Source: Acetobacter sp.
Lineage (GTDB): Bacteria > Pseudomonadota > Alphaproteobacteria > Acetobacterales > Acetobacteraceae
Length of the DNA: 64,000 nucleotides
Assembly: GCF_022483985.1 (NCBI RefSeq)
Contig: NZ_JAKVME010000001.1
Location: 1,984,001 to 2,048,000 of the forward strand
Direction: 5' to 3'
Part shown: positions 35,605-45,101 of the stretch, one piece after another
Layout: each line of letters begins with the position of its first letter
Numbering within the stretch: position 1 is the first letter of the stretch
The notes under the pieces: generated by a model
Seen by the model: the letters and a program-made list of their open reading frames with translations, nothing else
The model's database searches: none
What the model was told of the DNA's origin: nothing
Made by a program: the position numbers and the translations under genes

Positions 35605-37599
35605 TCAGAAACCGTAGCTCACCTGGCCGGAGTTGCTGCTCTTGAGATTCCGGTAGCGTGACACAGCCAGAAGCGGGAAGAACTGCCTGTAGCCATGATA
35701 CTTGAGATAGAACACCTTGGGGAAACCAACGGCGTTATAGGGGTCTTCCTCCCATTCGCCATTGTCACCCTGCTGCTTTGACAGCCATGCGATCCCCCGC
35801 ACCACGGCCGGATCATCGCGACGACCGACCGCCATCATGCCCAGAACCGCCCACGCCGTCTGGGAAGGCAGGCTTTGCTTGTACTGGCCACGAGGACCGT
35901 CTTCATAGCTCTCACAGCCTTCGCCCCAGCCGCCATCTGGACGCTGAACGGAGCGGAGCCACTCCACGGCGCGCACCACCATCGGATCATCATGGGAAAT
36001 ACCGGCTGCGTTCAGGGAGCACAGGACGGACCATGTACCGTAAATGAAATTGGTGCCCCAGCGGCCGAACCAGGAACCGTCCTTCTCCTGATCGCTCCGC
36101 AGATATTCCAGAGCACGTTCAATCACCGGACGATCCTCGGCGTGACCAAGCTGCGCGAGGAAAGAAATACAGCGCGCCGTCACGTCGGCTGTCGGGGGGT
36201 CCAGAAGCGCACCGTGATCCGAGAACGGAATATGGTTCAGCAGTTCCTTGTCATTATCGATATCAAAAGCGCCCCAGCCACCATTGGAGCTCTGCATGCC
36301 GATAATCCACTTACGGGCCCGTTCGATCGCCTCGTCATTGGCGGGATCGTTCTGGCGATGCAGCAGCATGCCGACAACCGCCGTGTCATCCACGTCAGGA
36401 TAATAGTCATTGCGATACTGGAAAGCCCAGCCGCCCGGCTCAAGGTCGGGCTTGTTGATGGCCCAGTCACCCTTCACGTCGAGAATCTGACGGTCACGCA
36501 GCCATTCCGCCGCCTTCGCCATCTTCTCTTCCGTTTCCTTCCGGGCGATGGGGTTGGGACCACTGGCCGCTTCCATCATGGCGTGCCCGGCCAGCCCGGT
36601 ATCCCAGATGGGCGACACGCAGGGCTGGCAGTACACTTCATCCCCGTGATCGACCAGAAGCGCCCTGACCGACTCCCACGCCGTATCGGCCCTAGGGTCG
36701 CTGTCCGGCACGCCCATGGCGCGATACATCATCACAGTATTGGCCATCGCCGGGTAAATCGCGCCGAGACCGTCGATGCCGTTCAGACGCGGCTCGATGA
36801 AATCGACTGACGCCTTGATGGCCTTCTCATGCACTTTCTGCGGGATCAGTTTCACGACCGGACGCAGAACCTGATCCAGCACCTTGAAGGCATGTCCCCA
36901 TTTGGAGCGGTAAGGGCCCTTGATCCAGTCCTTCACCTGATCCGGCGGCGTGACGAACAGTTCCTGCACATGCACGCCGCGCGGATTGACCGCCACCGGA
37001 CGCAGCGCCGCCAGCACCAGCAGCGGGGCGATCACGGTGCGCGACCAGTAGGACATGTTCCAGACCGAGAAGAACGCCGAGCGCGGTAGCAGCATCAGCT
37101 CGACCGGCATGACCGGCGTGCCGTGCCATGGAACCTCTCCGAACAGCGCCAACTGGAAACGTGTGAAAACGTTGCTCCGCTCGGCGCCGCCATGATCGAG
37201 AACGGCCTGACGGGCGCGCTGCATGTGCGGTGCGTTGATGTCGTCACCAATGCATTTCAGCGCATAATAGGCCTTCACCGTCGCGGAGATGTTGAAATCG
37301 CCGTCATGGTAAAGCGGCCAGCCACCGTGCTCGCCCTGAATACGCCGAAGATAGACGCCGATCCTGTCTTCCAGAGGCTGGTCGATCCGGTCGAGGAAAT
37401 GCTCCAGCAGGACATATTCCGCCGGAATGGTGGCATCGGCTTCAAGCTCGAACACCCAGTGACCATCGTCATTCTGCTTGCCGCCCAGCGCCGCATGAGC
37501 ACGCTCGACCACACGGTCCAGTTCACTGGAAGTCAGCTCGCTGTAAGCCGCTCCCGTGTTCTCGGTCGTGGTGGCAGAGTTCGTTACATCGTCCAGCAT
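35605..37599 (-). CDS. shc: Squalene-hopene cyclase
   Basis: Cyclises squalene to hopene and diplopterol at the inner membrane. 664 residues. The catalytic DxDD acid motif is present as YPDVDDTAVVG near residue 400. Several QW repeats are visible (QGEHGGW, QSSNGGWGAF, QEKDGSWFG, QRPDGGWGEG, QQGDNGEWEE). The active-site-region motif GTWSVLCSL is also present. It follows hpnE by 110 bp and is followed directly by hpnG. Confidence 0.98.
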   Translation of the reverse strand: MLDDVTNSATTTENTGAAYSELTSSELDRVVERAHAALGGKQNDDGHWVFELEADATIPAEYVLLEHFLDRIDQPLEDRIGVYLRRIQGEHGGWPLYHDGDFNISATVKAYYALKCIGDDINAPHMQRARQAVLDHGGAERSNVFTRFQLALFGEVPWHGTPVMPVELMLLPRSAFFSVWNMSYWSRTVIAPLLVLAALRPVAVNPRGVHVQELFVTPPDQVKDWIKGPYRSKWGHAFKVLDQVLRPVVKLIPQKVHEKAIKASVDFIEPRLNGIDGLGAIYPAMANTVMMYRAMGVPDSDPRADTAWESVRALLVDHGDEVYCQPCVSPIWDTGLAGHAMMEAASGPNPIARKETEEKMAKAAEWLRDRQILDVKGDWAINKPDLEPGGWAFQYRNDYYPDVDDTAVVGMLLHRQNDPANDEAIERARKWIIGMQSSNGGWGAFDIDNDKELLNHIPFSDHGALLDPPTADVTARCISFLAQLGHAEDRPVIERALEYLRSDQEKDGSWFGRWGTNFIYGTWSVLCSLNAAGISHDDPMVVRAVEWLRSVQRPDGGWGEGCESYEDGPRGQYKQSLPSQTAWAVLGMMAVGRRDDPAVVRGIAWLSKQQGDNGEWEEDPYNAVGFPKVFYLKYHGYRQFFPLLAVSRYRNLKSSNSGQVSYGF

Positions 37600-37709
37600 G
37601 GCCTGCTGTCATTCCCCCAGTAGAAACACGCTTCTTCAGAAACCGTGTCAGTCGTTAACGCAATCCACGGTCTTGCCGTGATACCCAAGTCAGAATCGGT
37701 CAGACACCA

Positions 37710-39014
37710 TCAGTCGGATATGGAGCCGCGAAGCCCGAGCGCCTTCACGGCGGCGACGCCGGAACGGATGGAACCGTCAATCGTGGCGGGCAAACCCGTC
37801 GCCGTCCAGTCCCCGGCCAGTGCCAGATTGACAAGCCCCGTCGCCGCACCCGGCCTTTTCCGCAGTTGCGCAGGCGTGGCGGCAAAGGTCGCACGCTTCT
37901 CCCACACGAGCCGTTGCAAGGGCGGCTCGGCGGGAAGCGGTCCCGCCAGAAGTCCGTCCATCGCCTGACGGACCTCCTGCCATATCTGTCGTCCAAGCTC
38001 TTCGGGATCACGGTCGGCATAACGGTTCGCGGCGCTGACCGTGACCGAGAGGATGTCGTCCTTGAGGAAAATCCACTCCGTCACAGCGCCCACAACGCCG
38101 ACAAAGCGGGTCTTGGCGAATGCGCCGACCGGCACCGGAGGCCGTTCAAGACGGAAATGCGCGTTGAAGATGCCCTCAAACTCATCCGGCACCACCAGAT
38201 CGGGCAGCGCCTCTTTCAGCAGGCTCGCCGCCACGGGCGCTGTGACAGCCAGAATGACCGCATCATCCTCGCCAACGTCGATTCGTTCGTCTGGGAAGAT
38301 CAACGCCGCGACACGGCCGTTCGCGGTTTCGATACCGGTGACACGCCGTCCGGTACGGACCTCTGCCTTCAGAATGGACAGGTGCGACAGAGCCGGGTCC
38401 ACAAGGCTCTCGGACAGGCCGACCTTAGGGAAACGCGGCAGGCAGGCACGCCCACCCTTGGCCAGCGATTCGCTGATCACATGGCCGAGCAGAGCCGCGC
38501 TGGCTTCATCGCTCGGCGTGTTGAGCGCCGCAATGGAAAATGGATCGAGCAGACGACGCGAGAACTCGCCAGGCAGCAGGCAGTCGGACACGACCTGATC
38601 GGGTTTCGCGTCAATCAGACGCTTCAGGCTGAGCAGCTCACCCAACTTCATTCCCGGCACACGCCGGTTCGGGCTGAACACCCACCACGGCACCCGCCCC
38701 ATGGAGAGGTCCAGCGTCCACACGCAGGGCTTCCTGAGGTCCACAAACGGAAAAATCGGCTGCTCCGGCCCCTGCAACGTGTTCAGAGCACCGATCAAGC
38801 CCATATATCGGAAGACAGCCTCGTTGGCTGTCAGCAGCAGGTGGTTGCCGTTGTCGATCCGGCAGCCCAGCTTCTTGTCCTCGTAGGAGCGGGCGCGTCC
38901 ACCGCAGGCGGGACCGGCCTCATGCACGATGACATGCTGCCCGCTACCCGCGATCTCGACGGCAGCGGACAGTCCGGACAGCCCCCCACCGACAATATGA
39001 ACCCGACGCGCCAT
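37710..39014 (-). CDS. hpnE: Hydroxysqualene dehydroxylase HpnE
   Basis: FAD-dependent amine-oxidase-fold enzyme that reduces hydroxysqualene to squalene, the last step of the HpnCDE route. 434 residues. VHIVGGGLSGLSAAVEIA is the FAD motif, followed by EAGPACGGRARSYED. The C-terminal NLALAGDWTATGLPATIDGS is the second cofactor motif. It begins 5 bp after the hpnD stop. Confidence 0.96.
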   Translation of the reverse strand: MARRVHIVGGGLSGLSAAVEIAGSGQHVIVHEAGPACGGRARSYEDKKLGCRIDNGNHLLLTANEAVFRYMGLIGALNTLQGPEQPIFPFVDLRKPCVWTLDLSMGRVPWWVFSPNRRVPGMKLGELLSLKRLIDAKPDQVVSDCLLPGEFSRRLLDPFSIAALNTPSDEASAALLGHVISESLAKGGRACLPRFPKVGLSESLVDPALSHLSILKAEVRTGRRVTGIETANGRVAALIFPDERIDVGEDDAVILAVTAPVAASLLKEALPDLVVPDEFEGIFNAHFRLERPPVPVGAFAKTRFVGVVGAVTEWIFLKDDILSVTVSAANRYADRDPEELGRQIWQEVRQAMDGLLAGPLPAEPPLQRLVWEKRATFAATPAQLRKRPGAATGLVNLALAGDWTATGLPATIDGSIRSGVAAVKALGLRGSISD

Positions 39015-39019
39015 CCGTA

Positions 39020-39922
39020 TCAGGCCGCGAAAGCCTGCACGACGCCGACCGCCTTGCTGACCTTGGAGACTGCCAGCGGTGCGCCGACATGGTCCCAGCC
39101 CCGCTTTGTCAGGGCATTCAGGATCGCCAGATAGCAGCCGCCCATCATACGCGCAGGCATCATGGCCTTGCGGTCACATTTCTTCATGGCCCGGAACGCC
39201 TGACGGAAATGATCCTGCGCCCGCACGGAGAGAATCCGCATCACACCAGCCAGACCGGGAGCCGTCAGAGCCTTCTGCGGATCGGCAGGCACGTCAAAAC
39301 GGGCCAGAAGTTCCTTCGGCAGATAAAGTCGGCCAATCCGCGCATCTTCCGCAACATCACGCAGGATATTGGTCAACTGGAGCGCACGGCCAAGGTGATA
39401 GGCCACCTTCTCGGCATGTTCCGAGCTGTCGCCGAACACATGCACGGAAAGACGTCCAACAGCGGAAGCCACGCGGTCACAGTAAAGATCGAGCGTCTCT
39501 TCTGACGGTGCGACCACCGGCCCTGTCGCGTCCATGATCATGCCGTCGATGACAGCGTCGAAATCTTTCTGCTTGAGCGAAAAGAAGCGGATGGCGGCAT
39601 GCAGCACCCGGTCCAGCGCATCCTGCGTCTTGTCGTCGTACAGGCGACCGATACGCTCACGCCACTCATTCAGGCGCGCCTCGCGGTCTCCTGCGTGTTC
39701 CGGACCGCTAAGGGACGGCACGTCGCCATCCGCGATGTCATCCACCATCCGGCAGAACGCATAGATCGCATACATGCCATAGCGGCGGTAAGGCGGCAGA
39801 ATGCGCATTCCCGAGGCGAATGACGTTCCCGCCTGCCGCACGATCGCCTCGACCCGCGCAAGGTCGGTCGGATCACAGCCGAGCGGTGTGGGTTCGTCAT
39901 GCGTTCCGAGTGCGTCAGTCAT
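39020..39922 (-). CDS. hpnD: Presqualene diphosphate synthase HpnD
   Basis: Condenses two farnesyl diphosphates to presqualene diphosphate. 300 residues of the trans-isoprenyl squalene/phytoene-synthase fold, with the two Mg-binding aspartate motifs CRMVDDIADGD (about residue 60) and NILRDVAEDARIGRLYLP (about residue 185). Both are needed for catalysis and both are complete. It lies between hpnC (96 bp upstream) and hpnE. Confidence 0.97.
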   Translation of the reverse strand: MTDALGTHDEPTPLGCDPTDLARVEAIVRQAGTSFASGMRILPPYRRYGMYAIYAFCRMVDDIADGDVPSLSGPEHAGDREARLNEWRERIGRLYDDKTQDALDRVLHAAIRFFSLKQKDFDAVIDGMIMDATGPVVAPSEETLDLYCDRVASAVGRLSVHVFGDSSEHAEKVAYHLGRALQLTNILRDVAEDARIGRLYLPKELLARFDVPADPQKALTAPGLAGVMRILSVRAQDHFRQAFRAMKKCDRKAMMPARMMGGCYLAILNALTKRGWDHVGAPLAVSKVSKAVGVVQAFAA

Positions 39923-40018
39923 GGCATCCTTTCCTGAACGGTTCCGTACCGTCCAATAGTCCAGCGGGAGCAGACACTCCCCTGTATCCTGCCTCCGGAC
40001 CCGTCTCCAGCAGGCATG

Positions 40019-40969
40019 TCAGTTCTTCCAGCCCCCGAGAGCGGCGAGCGCCGCCCGCGCGAAATCGGCTTTCGTCAGCGCGACCCGCTCCGCCAGCGGA
40101 TCTCCCACTCGCAGACGGGCTGTCAGCAGGTGCGCCAGCTTGACGACCGCGCCGCAATACATCCGCATCCGGCGATCTCTTACCTGACGAAGCAGCCCGA
40201 GAGCCACCCCGTTCAGACGGTCTGTCTCGTCGAGCATTATGTCGAAAACGCGACGCAACGACGGAGACGTCGTGTTTTCCAGAACAGCCTCTACACCGAG
40301 CCCCTGCGCTACAAGAAGGTCCAGCGGCACATAGCTCCGCTTCAGAAGGAGAAGGTCTTTCTGACAATCCTGAAGATGATTGAGAATCTGGAGCGATGTG
40401 CAGAGCGCGTCGGACGCCGGGAATGTCCTGTCACTCTCACCATGCAGACCCAGCAGAAAGCGTCCGACCGGATTCGCGGAGTAACGGCAGTAGCGGTCGA
40501 GTTCAGCCTGAGAGCCGTAACGCGATTTGACCGCATCCTCCCGGAACGCGACCAGCAGATCGGTCGCGACCTCGAACGGCAGCCCGGTGCGCAGCAGCAT
40601 CTCACGGACACGCGCGGCGGAACGGGCGTCCTTGCGGTCAGGCGCCTCCGCCCGACCGTGCACGATGTCTTCCATCGCATCCAGACGCGCCACTTTTTCC
40701 TCTGGCGTCAGTTGATCGCTATCGGTCACGTCATCGCTGAACCGGGCGAAATCATAATAGGCATGCACATGATTCCGCAGGGCGGGCGCAAACAGCACCG
40801 ATCCGACAGGAAAGTTCTCGTCCGACTGTCCTTTGCCGGACGAGACATCAGGCGCGCGCCACGGGTCTATCCTGTCACGGGCGACGATAGCCCGTACGTC
40901 TTCCACTGACAGGCTGTCTGACAGAAGGGCTGGCTCCGCGTGCGCGGCTGATGAGGAATCCGGAAACAT
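40019..40969 (-). CDS. hpnC: Hydroxysqualene synthase HpnC
   Basis: Converts presqualene diphosphate to hydroxysqualene. 316 residues, same fold as HpnD but with altered aspartate motifs, as is usual for HpnC: ARFSDDVTDSD and ILNHLQDCQKDLLLLKRSYVP. It begins the minus-strand hopanoid run hpnC-hpnD-hpnE-shc-hpnG. Upstream, across 122 bp, lies the divergent NUDIX gene, so a bidirectional promoter region is likely. Confidence 0.96.
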   Translation of the reverse strand: MFPDSSSAAHAEPALLSDSLSVEDVRAIVARDRIDPWRAPDVSSGKGQSDENFPVGSVLFAPALRNHVHAYYDFARFSDDVTDSDQLTPEEKVARLDAMEDIVHGRAEAPDRKDARSAARVREMLLRTGLPFEVATDLLVAFREDAVKSRYGSQAELDRYCRYSANPVGRFLLGLHGESDRTFPASDALCTSLQILNHLQDCQKDLLLLKRSYVPLDLLVAQGLGVEAVLENTTSPSLRRVFDIMLDETDRLNGVALGLLRQVRDRRMRMYCGAVVKLAHLLTARLRVGDPLAERVALTKADFARAALAALGGWKN

Positions 40970-41091
40970 GGCGGGGTGGTTTACACGCTCCGAAGGCTGC
41001 TGCCTACACTTACCACAAGGTTACTTCCGCCGGATGAAAGCGGACAGCCAACCGCGTCTCCCGGCAAACCCATCCACAGGAGCCCCGCACC

Positions 41092-41511
41092 ATGACAAAT
41101 CCCTCTCTTCCGCGCGTCGGTTGCGGCGCCGCGATCTTCCGCAACGGGCAGCTTCTGCTCGTCAAAAGAAAGCGCAATCCCGAAGCCGGATACTGGGGAC
41201 TCCCCGGCGGCAAGGTCGATCCCTATGAGACAATTACCAACACGGCGGCGCGCGAAATCGACGAGGAACTGGGCATCCGGATTCAAGCTCCCGAGTTGCT
41301 CTGCGTCGTGGATCAGATTGATCGGGCCGGAGAGCAGCACTGGGTCGCGCCGGTTTTTCTGGTGGAGACCTTCATCGGCGAACCCGCCATCCGTGAACCG
41401 GAGGCGCTAGCCGGAATGGGCTGGTTCGACCTGTCTTCCCTGCCCTCACCACTGACCGAGGCGACACGACAGGCGCTTCTGGCCCTGAACAAGCGTTCAG
41501 AGCGTCGCTGA
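41092..41511 (+). CDS. NUDIX hydrolase
   Basis: 139 residues with a complete Nudix box (GGKVDPYETITNTAAREI followed by DEELGI): Gly, the x5-Glu and the RE-x2-EE helix are all there. It hydrolyses a nucleoside-diphosphate-linked or similar pyrophosphate; the small size and lack of extra domains fit an ADP-ribose/8-oxo-dGTP-type member, but the substrate is unknown. It stands between two hopanoid gene runs and is divergent from hpnC, so a diphosphate intermediate is a thinkable substrate, without proof. Confidence 0.93.
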   Translation: MTNPSLPRVGCGAAIFRNGQLLLVKRKRNPEAGYWGLPGGKVDPYETITNTAAREIDEELGIRIQAPELLCVVDQIDRAGEQHWVAPVFLVETFIGEPAIREPEALAGMGWFDLSSLPSPLTEATRQALLALNKRSERR

Positions 41512-41617
41512 GCCTGCTTACCCTTGCTCCTGTTCTGTCCACGCCAGTTCTCTGACAGAAAATAGCCTTCAGAAACTTTGGCAGGGCACGAACAAAGCCG
41601 CGTAAAGACCGCCAGCG

Positions 41618-42772
41618 CTACCCCGCGTGCGTCGCCTCGGTATAGGCCCGGTTCTTCCATCTCACTCCACGCCCCCGGTGATGATCCACAGCCGAGCCGA
41701 CGGTCGCCGCCGTGTAGAATGTTGCAACGATTGGCAACAGCAGCGCCCAGAAAGGCGACATGCGGAAACGTCGCAATGTCGGCATGTAGGACGCCATCGA
41801 AGCCGCCCACGCGAGAGCCGCCAGTTTGCGGGCCTGCCCTTTTCCAAACAGGGTCAGAAAGACGGGAAGAATCCAGACCAGCACCATCCCGAGCACCGTT
41901 CCGGCGAGAATCAGCGGAGAATAATGGAGCTGAACGTAAGCCGTGCGGGCGATCATGCGCCAGATGTCACGCGGATGCGGATAGGGTCGGATGGAACGCG
42001 CCAGACAGGAATGCCCCAGATAGATCCGCCCGCCCGAGCGTTTGACATGGGCCGCCAGCGTGCAGTCATCGATCAGAGCCCCGCGCAGGGCAGCAATGCC
42101 GCCAATGCGGGTCAGCGCGGAACGGCGAATCAGGATGGTGCCACCGGCGGCGGCGGCGGTCCTGCTTTTGGGGTCAGCCACCCTGGCAAAAGGATAGAGC
42201 AGCGCGAAGAAGAACACGAAGGCGGGCACCAGCGCCTTTTCAGCCGGACTGACACAGTTCAGTTCAACCATCTCGGACACCATATCGAGCCCCTCACGCT
42301 CGGCTTTTTCCACCAGTGTCGAGATGTGGGCCGGATCATGCTCGATATCGGCGTCCGTCAGCAGAATATAGCCGTCATCTTCAGGCTGTTCCGACCGGAC
42401 ACGCGTCACTCCCTGCTCGACGGCCCAGAGCTTCCCGCTCCAGGCTTCATCGGGGCGATGCTGTCCATCCAGCACCGTCAGTTTTCCCTGAGGGTCCGGC
42501 AGCGCACGGGCCAGATCACCCGTACCGTCCGTGCTGCGATCGTCAGTCAGGACAATGCGATACTGTCCTGCATAATCCTGCCCCAGAAGGGACGAGAGAC
42601 AGATGCTGATGGATTCAGCCTCGTCCCGCGCAGGCACCACCACACTGACCGGAGGCAGTGTCCTATGCGCTCTGCCGGGGCGCAGAATGGGCCCGGCCTG
42701 CCAGAATCGTCCATGAAAGCCGAGGAGAGCGGCCCAGATCAGCGCCGAGAGACCGGCCAGATAAACCAGCAT
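41618..42772 (-). CDS. hpnB: Hopanoid-associated glycosyltransferase HpnB
   Basis: A 384-residue membrane GT2 enzyme. An N-terminal helix (LVYLAGLSALIWAALLG) precedes the GT-A domain with VSVVVPARDEAESIS, IVLTDDRSTDGT and the metal motif LLTDADIEHDP, then C-terminal helices (about 285-350). The HpnB family is regularly found in hopanoid clusters; it was first assigned by context. It begins 12 bp after hpnA and is convergent with the NUDIX gene. Confidence 0.93.
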   Translation of the reverse strand: MLVYLAGLSALIWAALLGFHGRFWQAGPILRPGRAHRTLPPVSVVVPARDEAESISICLSSLLGQDYAGQYRIVLTDDRSTDGTGDLARALPDPQGKLTVLDGQHRPDEAWSGKLWAVEQGVTRVRSEQPEDDGYILLTDADIEHDPAHISTLVEKAEREGLDMVSEMVELNCVSPAEKALVPAFVFFFALLYPFARVADPKSRTAAAAGGTILIRRSALTRIGGIAALRGALIDDCTLAAHVKRSGGRIYLGHSCLARSIRPYPHPRDIWRMIARTAYVQLHYSPLILAGTVLGMVLVWILPVFLTLFGKGQARKLAALAWAASMASYMPTLRRFRMSPFWALLLPIVATFYTAATVGSAVDHHRGRGVRWKNRAYTEATHAG

Positions 42773-42784
42773 ACGTCCCCGCTC

Positions 42785-43780
42785 TTATTTCAGCATACCA
42801 GCCTGACGGAACCAGTTTATCGCGTCTCTGGCGGCGTCATACGCCGGACGCGGCGTGTAGCCTAGATCACGGATGGCCTTGTCCGAGGAGAAGAACATCT
42901 TCTTCCGTGACATCGCCAGCATCTCCCGCGTCACGCGGGGTTCGATGCCAAATCTGCGGGACAGCCATTCCGAAGCCACGGCAACCGGCCAGATCACCTC
43001 CTGTGGGAGCACGATCCGCGGCGCCTTCACATGCGCGATTTCCGCCACCATGCGGAACAAATCGCCCAGCAGGTAATTCTGGCCGCCAAGGATATATTTC
43101 TCGCCGATAACGCCGCGTTCCAGCGCCAGAGCATGGCCTTCCGCCACATCATCGACATGCACGATGTTAACGCCCGTATCGACGTAGGCGGGCATCTTTC
43201 CCGCCGCGCAGTCGAGAATCATCTGTCCTGTCGGGGTTGGCTTGATGTCGCGCGGACCGACCGGCGTGGATGGATTGACGATAACGGCCTTCAGCCCCTG
43301 TTCACGCACCATGCGAAGGACTTCCTGCTCAGCGCGATATTTCGATTTCTTATAAATACCGATGACGGAGTGCTCGTTGACCGGTGTTTCTTCCGTCGAA
43401 ATCGTACCGTCGCCGATCAGACCAAGCGCCGCGACCGAAGAACAGTAGACGATCTTCTCCACGCCAGCCGCCTGCGCGGCCTGCATGAGCAGACGGGTGC
43501 CCTCGACATTCGCCGCCATCATCGGAGCCGGATCTGGCACCCACAAACGATAGTCCGCCGCGACATGAAACACGTAGCGACAGCCTTCGACGGCCTTCGC
43601 GAAACTGGCGGGATTGGAAAGATCGCCTTCCACGAGTTCCGCCGGCATGTCGGCGATATTACGGCGGTCGCTGCCCGCGCGGACCATCAGACGCAGGGCA
43701 TGACCACGAGCCAGCAGCACACGAGCCACAGCAGAGCCCACAAAACCGGTAGCTCCCGTCACAAGAGTTGGCGCGGTCAT
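42785..43780 (-). CDS. hpnA: Hopanoid-associated sugar epimerase HpnA
   Basis: 331-residue extended short-chain dehydrogenase/epimerase-like protein. TLVTGATGFVGSAVARVL binds NAD(P). The active-site pair is VYCSSVAALG, then an atypical Y-x3-K (IYKKSKYRAEQEVL). NPSTPVGPRDIKPTPTGQ is typical of HpnA. It starts the hpnA-hpnB pair and is divergent from hpnL across about 265 bp, which should hold both promoters. Confidence 0.95.
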   Translation of the reverse strand: MTAPTLVTGATGFVGSAVARVLLARGHALRLMVRAGSDRRNIADMPAELVEGDLSNPASFAKAVEGCRYVFHVAADYRLWVPDPAPMMAANVEGTRLLMQAAQAAGVEKIVYCSSVAALGLIGDGTISTEETPVNEHSVIGIYKKSKYRAEQEVLRMVREQGLKAVIVNPSTPVGPRDIKPTPTGQMILDCAAGKMPAYVDTGVNIVHVDDVAEGHALALERGVIGEKYILGGQNYLLGDLFRMVAEIAHVKAPRIVLPQEVIWPVAVASEWLSRRFGIEPRVTREMLAMSRKKMFFSSDKAIRDLGYTPRPAYDAARDAINWFRQAGMLK

Positions 43781-44045
43781 GGAATCCCTATCCCCTCAGG
43801 CATCATGGTCAAAATGTGTCATTCTGCTTTATCCTGAGGAGTGTGGTTTAGACCAGAGGGGCACGATAAAAGACCACATCCCTGTCGCACTGGCGCAACC
43901 TTCCGGGGTGGTGTAAGGACTTCGCCCTGTTTTGGAGAAAGGTCGCACATCCCGTGCCGGACCTCCTGTTTCGATCTTTTCCGGACAGCTTCGTCCCGCG
44001 TCCGGCCAAAGCCCTGAGCGACAACCGACGGATGGTCAGATACAA

Positions 44046-45101
44046 TTGAAAAAGCTTACCATCCTTCTCACCCTTCTCGGTCTCGCCGCGATCACCGCCG
44101 CCATGGCGTGGAGTGGCTTCGGCTCGGTCGCGGTCGCCATCTCGCGGATCGGTCTTGGCGGTTTCCTCCTGACGATCCTTGCGCAACTGGCCGTGGACGC
44201 CGTTCTCGGCTGCGCGTGGTATGCGGCCTTCCCGTCCATGACCTACAGACATCTGGTGCTCGCCCGGATGATCCGGGACGCCGCCTCGACCTGCCTGCCC
44301 TTCTCCCAACTTGGCGGCATCGTGCTGGGCATCCGCGCCACCAGCCGCCACCACGCCGTGGAAGCTTCCTCCATCGAATGGCCGGAAGCCGCCTGCGCCA
44401 ACGTGGTTGATATCACGACGGAAGTGCTGGGCCAGATTGTCTTCATTCTTCTGGCCGTAACGCTTCTGGCCGTCGGCAGCGCGTCCAATCCGCTGGTCAA
44501 GCCAGTCATCATCGGCGCTCTTCTGCTGACCGCTGGCGCTACGGGGTTCATCTGGACCCAGCAGCGCGGCGGAACAGCGGTGAAACGCACGGTCCGTCTG
44601 CTCGGCAAACATATCGCCGGGCAGTGGCAGACGACGGTCATGGATGGAGCCGGAACCCTTCAGGACTGGATGGAGAAAGCCTGGTCCCGCCCCGGTCGCA
44701 TCTCAGCTTCCGCCGCCATTCATCTGGTGGGGTGGATCAGCAGCGCGGGCGTTCTCTGGCTGACCGTTTATCTGATGGGCGCGTCCCTGAGTTTTCCGGA
44801 CGCCATCGCCATCGAGGGCGTCACCTGCGGCCTCATGTCGGCCTCCTTTCTGGTCCCCGCCGCCCTCGGTGTGCAGGAAGGCGCTTACATGACGCTAGGT
44901 CATGCTTTCGGGCTGGATGCGTCCCTCTGCCTCGCCTTATCCCTGCTGCGTCGTGGCCGGGAAATCAGCATCGGTATCCCCATGCTGGTGTGGTGGCAGG
45001 TTTCGGAGATGCGGGCGCTGAAAGTCCGCGCTGCGCGCAACGAAGCCCGCGTCCTGCCAGACCGGATGCCCGATGCCCTGACCGATACGCCGGAAGGATG
45101 A
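44046..45101 (+). CDS. hpnL: Hopanoid-associated membrane protein HpnL
   Basis: About 351 residues of a lysylphosphatidylglycerol-synthase-transmembrane-like (UPF0104) protein with about eight helices. I chose TTG 44046 (product MKKLTILLTLLG), where the first helix begins; the open frame reaches 43932 but its residues look non-coding and no ATG is available. The ribosome site is weak, so the start is uncertain. Conserved segments include LPFSQLGGIVLGIRA and VPAALGVQEGAYMTLG. It overlaps tyrA by 4 bp (ATGA). Its job, probably lipid handling or transport, is not established. Confidence 0.88.
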   Translation: MKKLTILLTLLGLAAITAAMAWSGFGSVAVAISRIGLGGFLLTILAQLAVDAVLGCAWYAAFPSMTYRHLVLARMIRDAASTCLPFSQLGGIVLGIRATSRHHAVEASSIEWPEAACANVVDITTEVLGQIVFILLAVTLLAVGSASNPLVKPVIIGALLLTAGATGFIWTQQRGGTAVKRTVRLLGKHIAGQWQTTVMDGAGTLQDWMEKAWSRPGRISASAAIHLVGWISSAGVLWLTVYLMGASLSFPDAIAIEGVTCGLMSASFLVPAALGVQEGAYMTLGHAFGLDASLCLALSLLRRGREISIGIPMLVWWQVSEMRALKVRAARNEARVLPDRMPDALTDTPEG

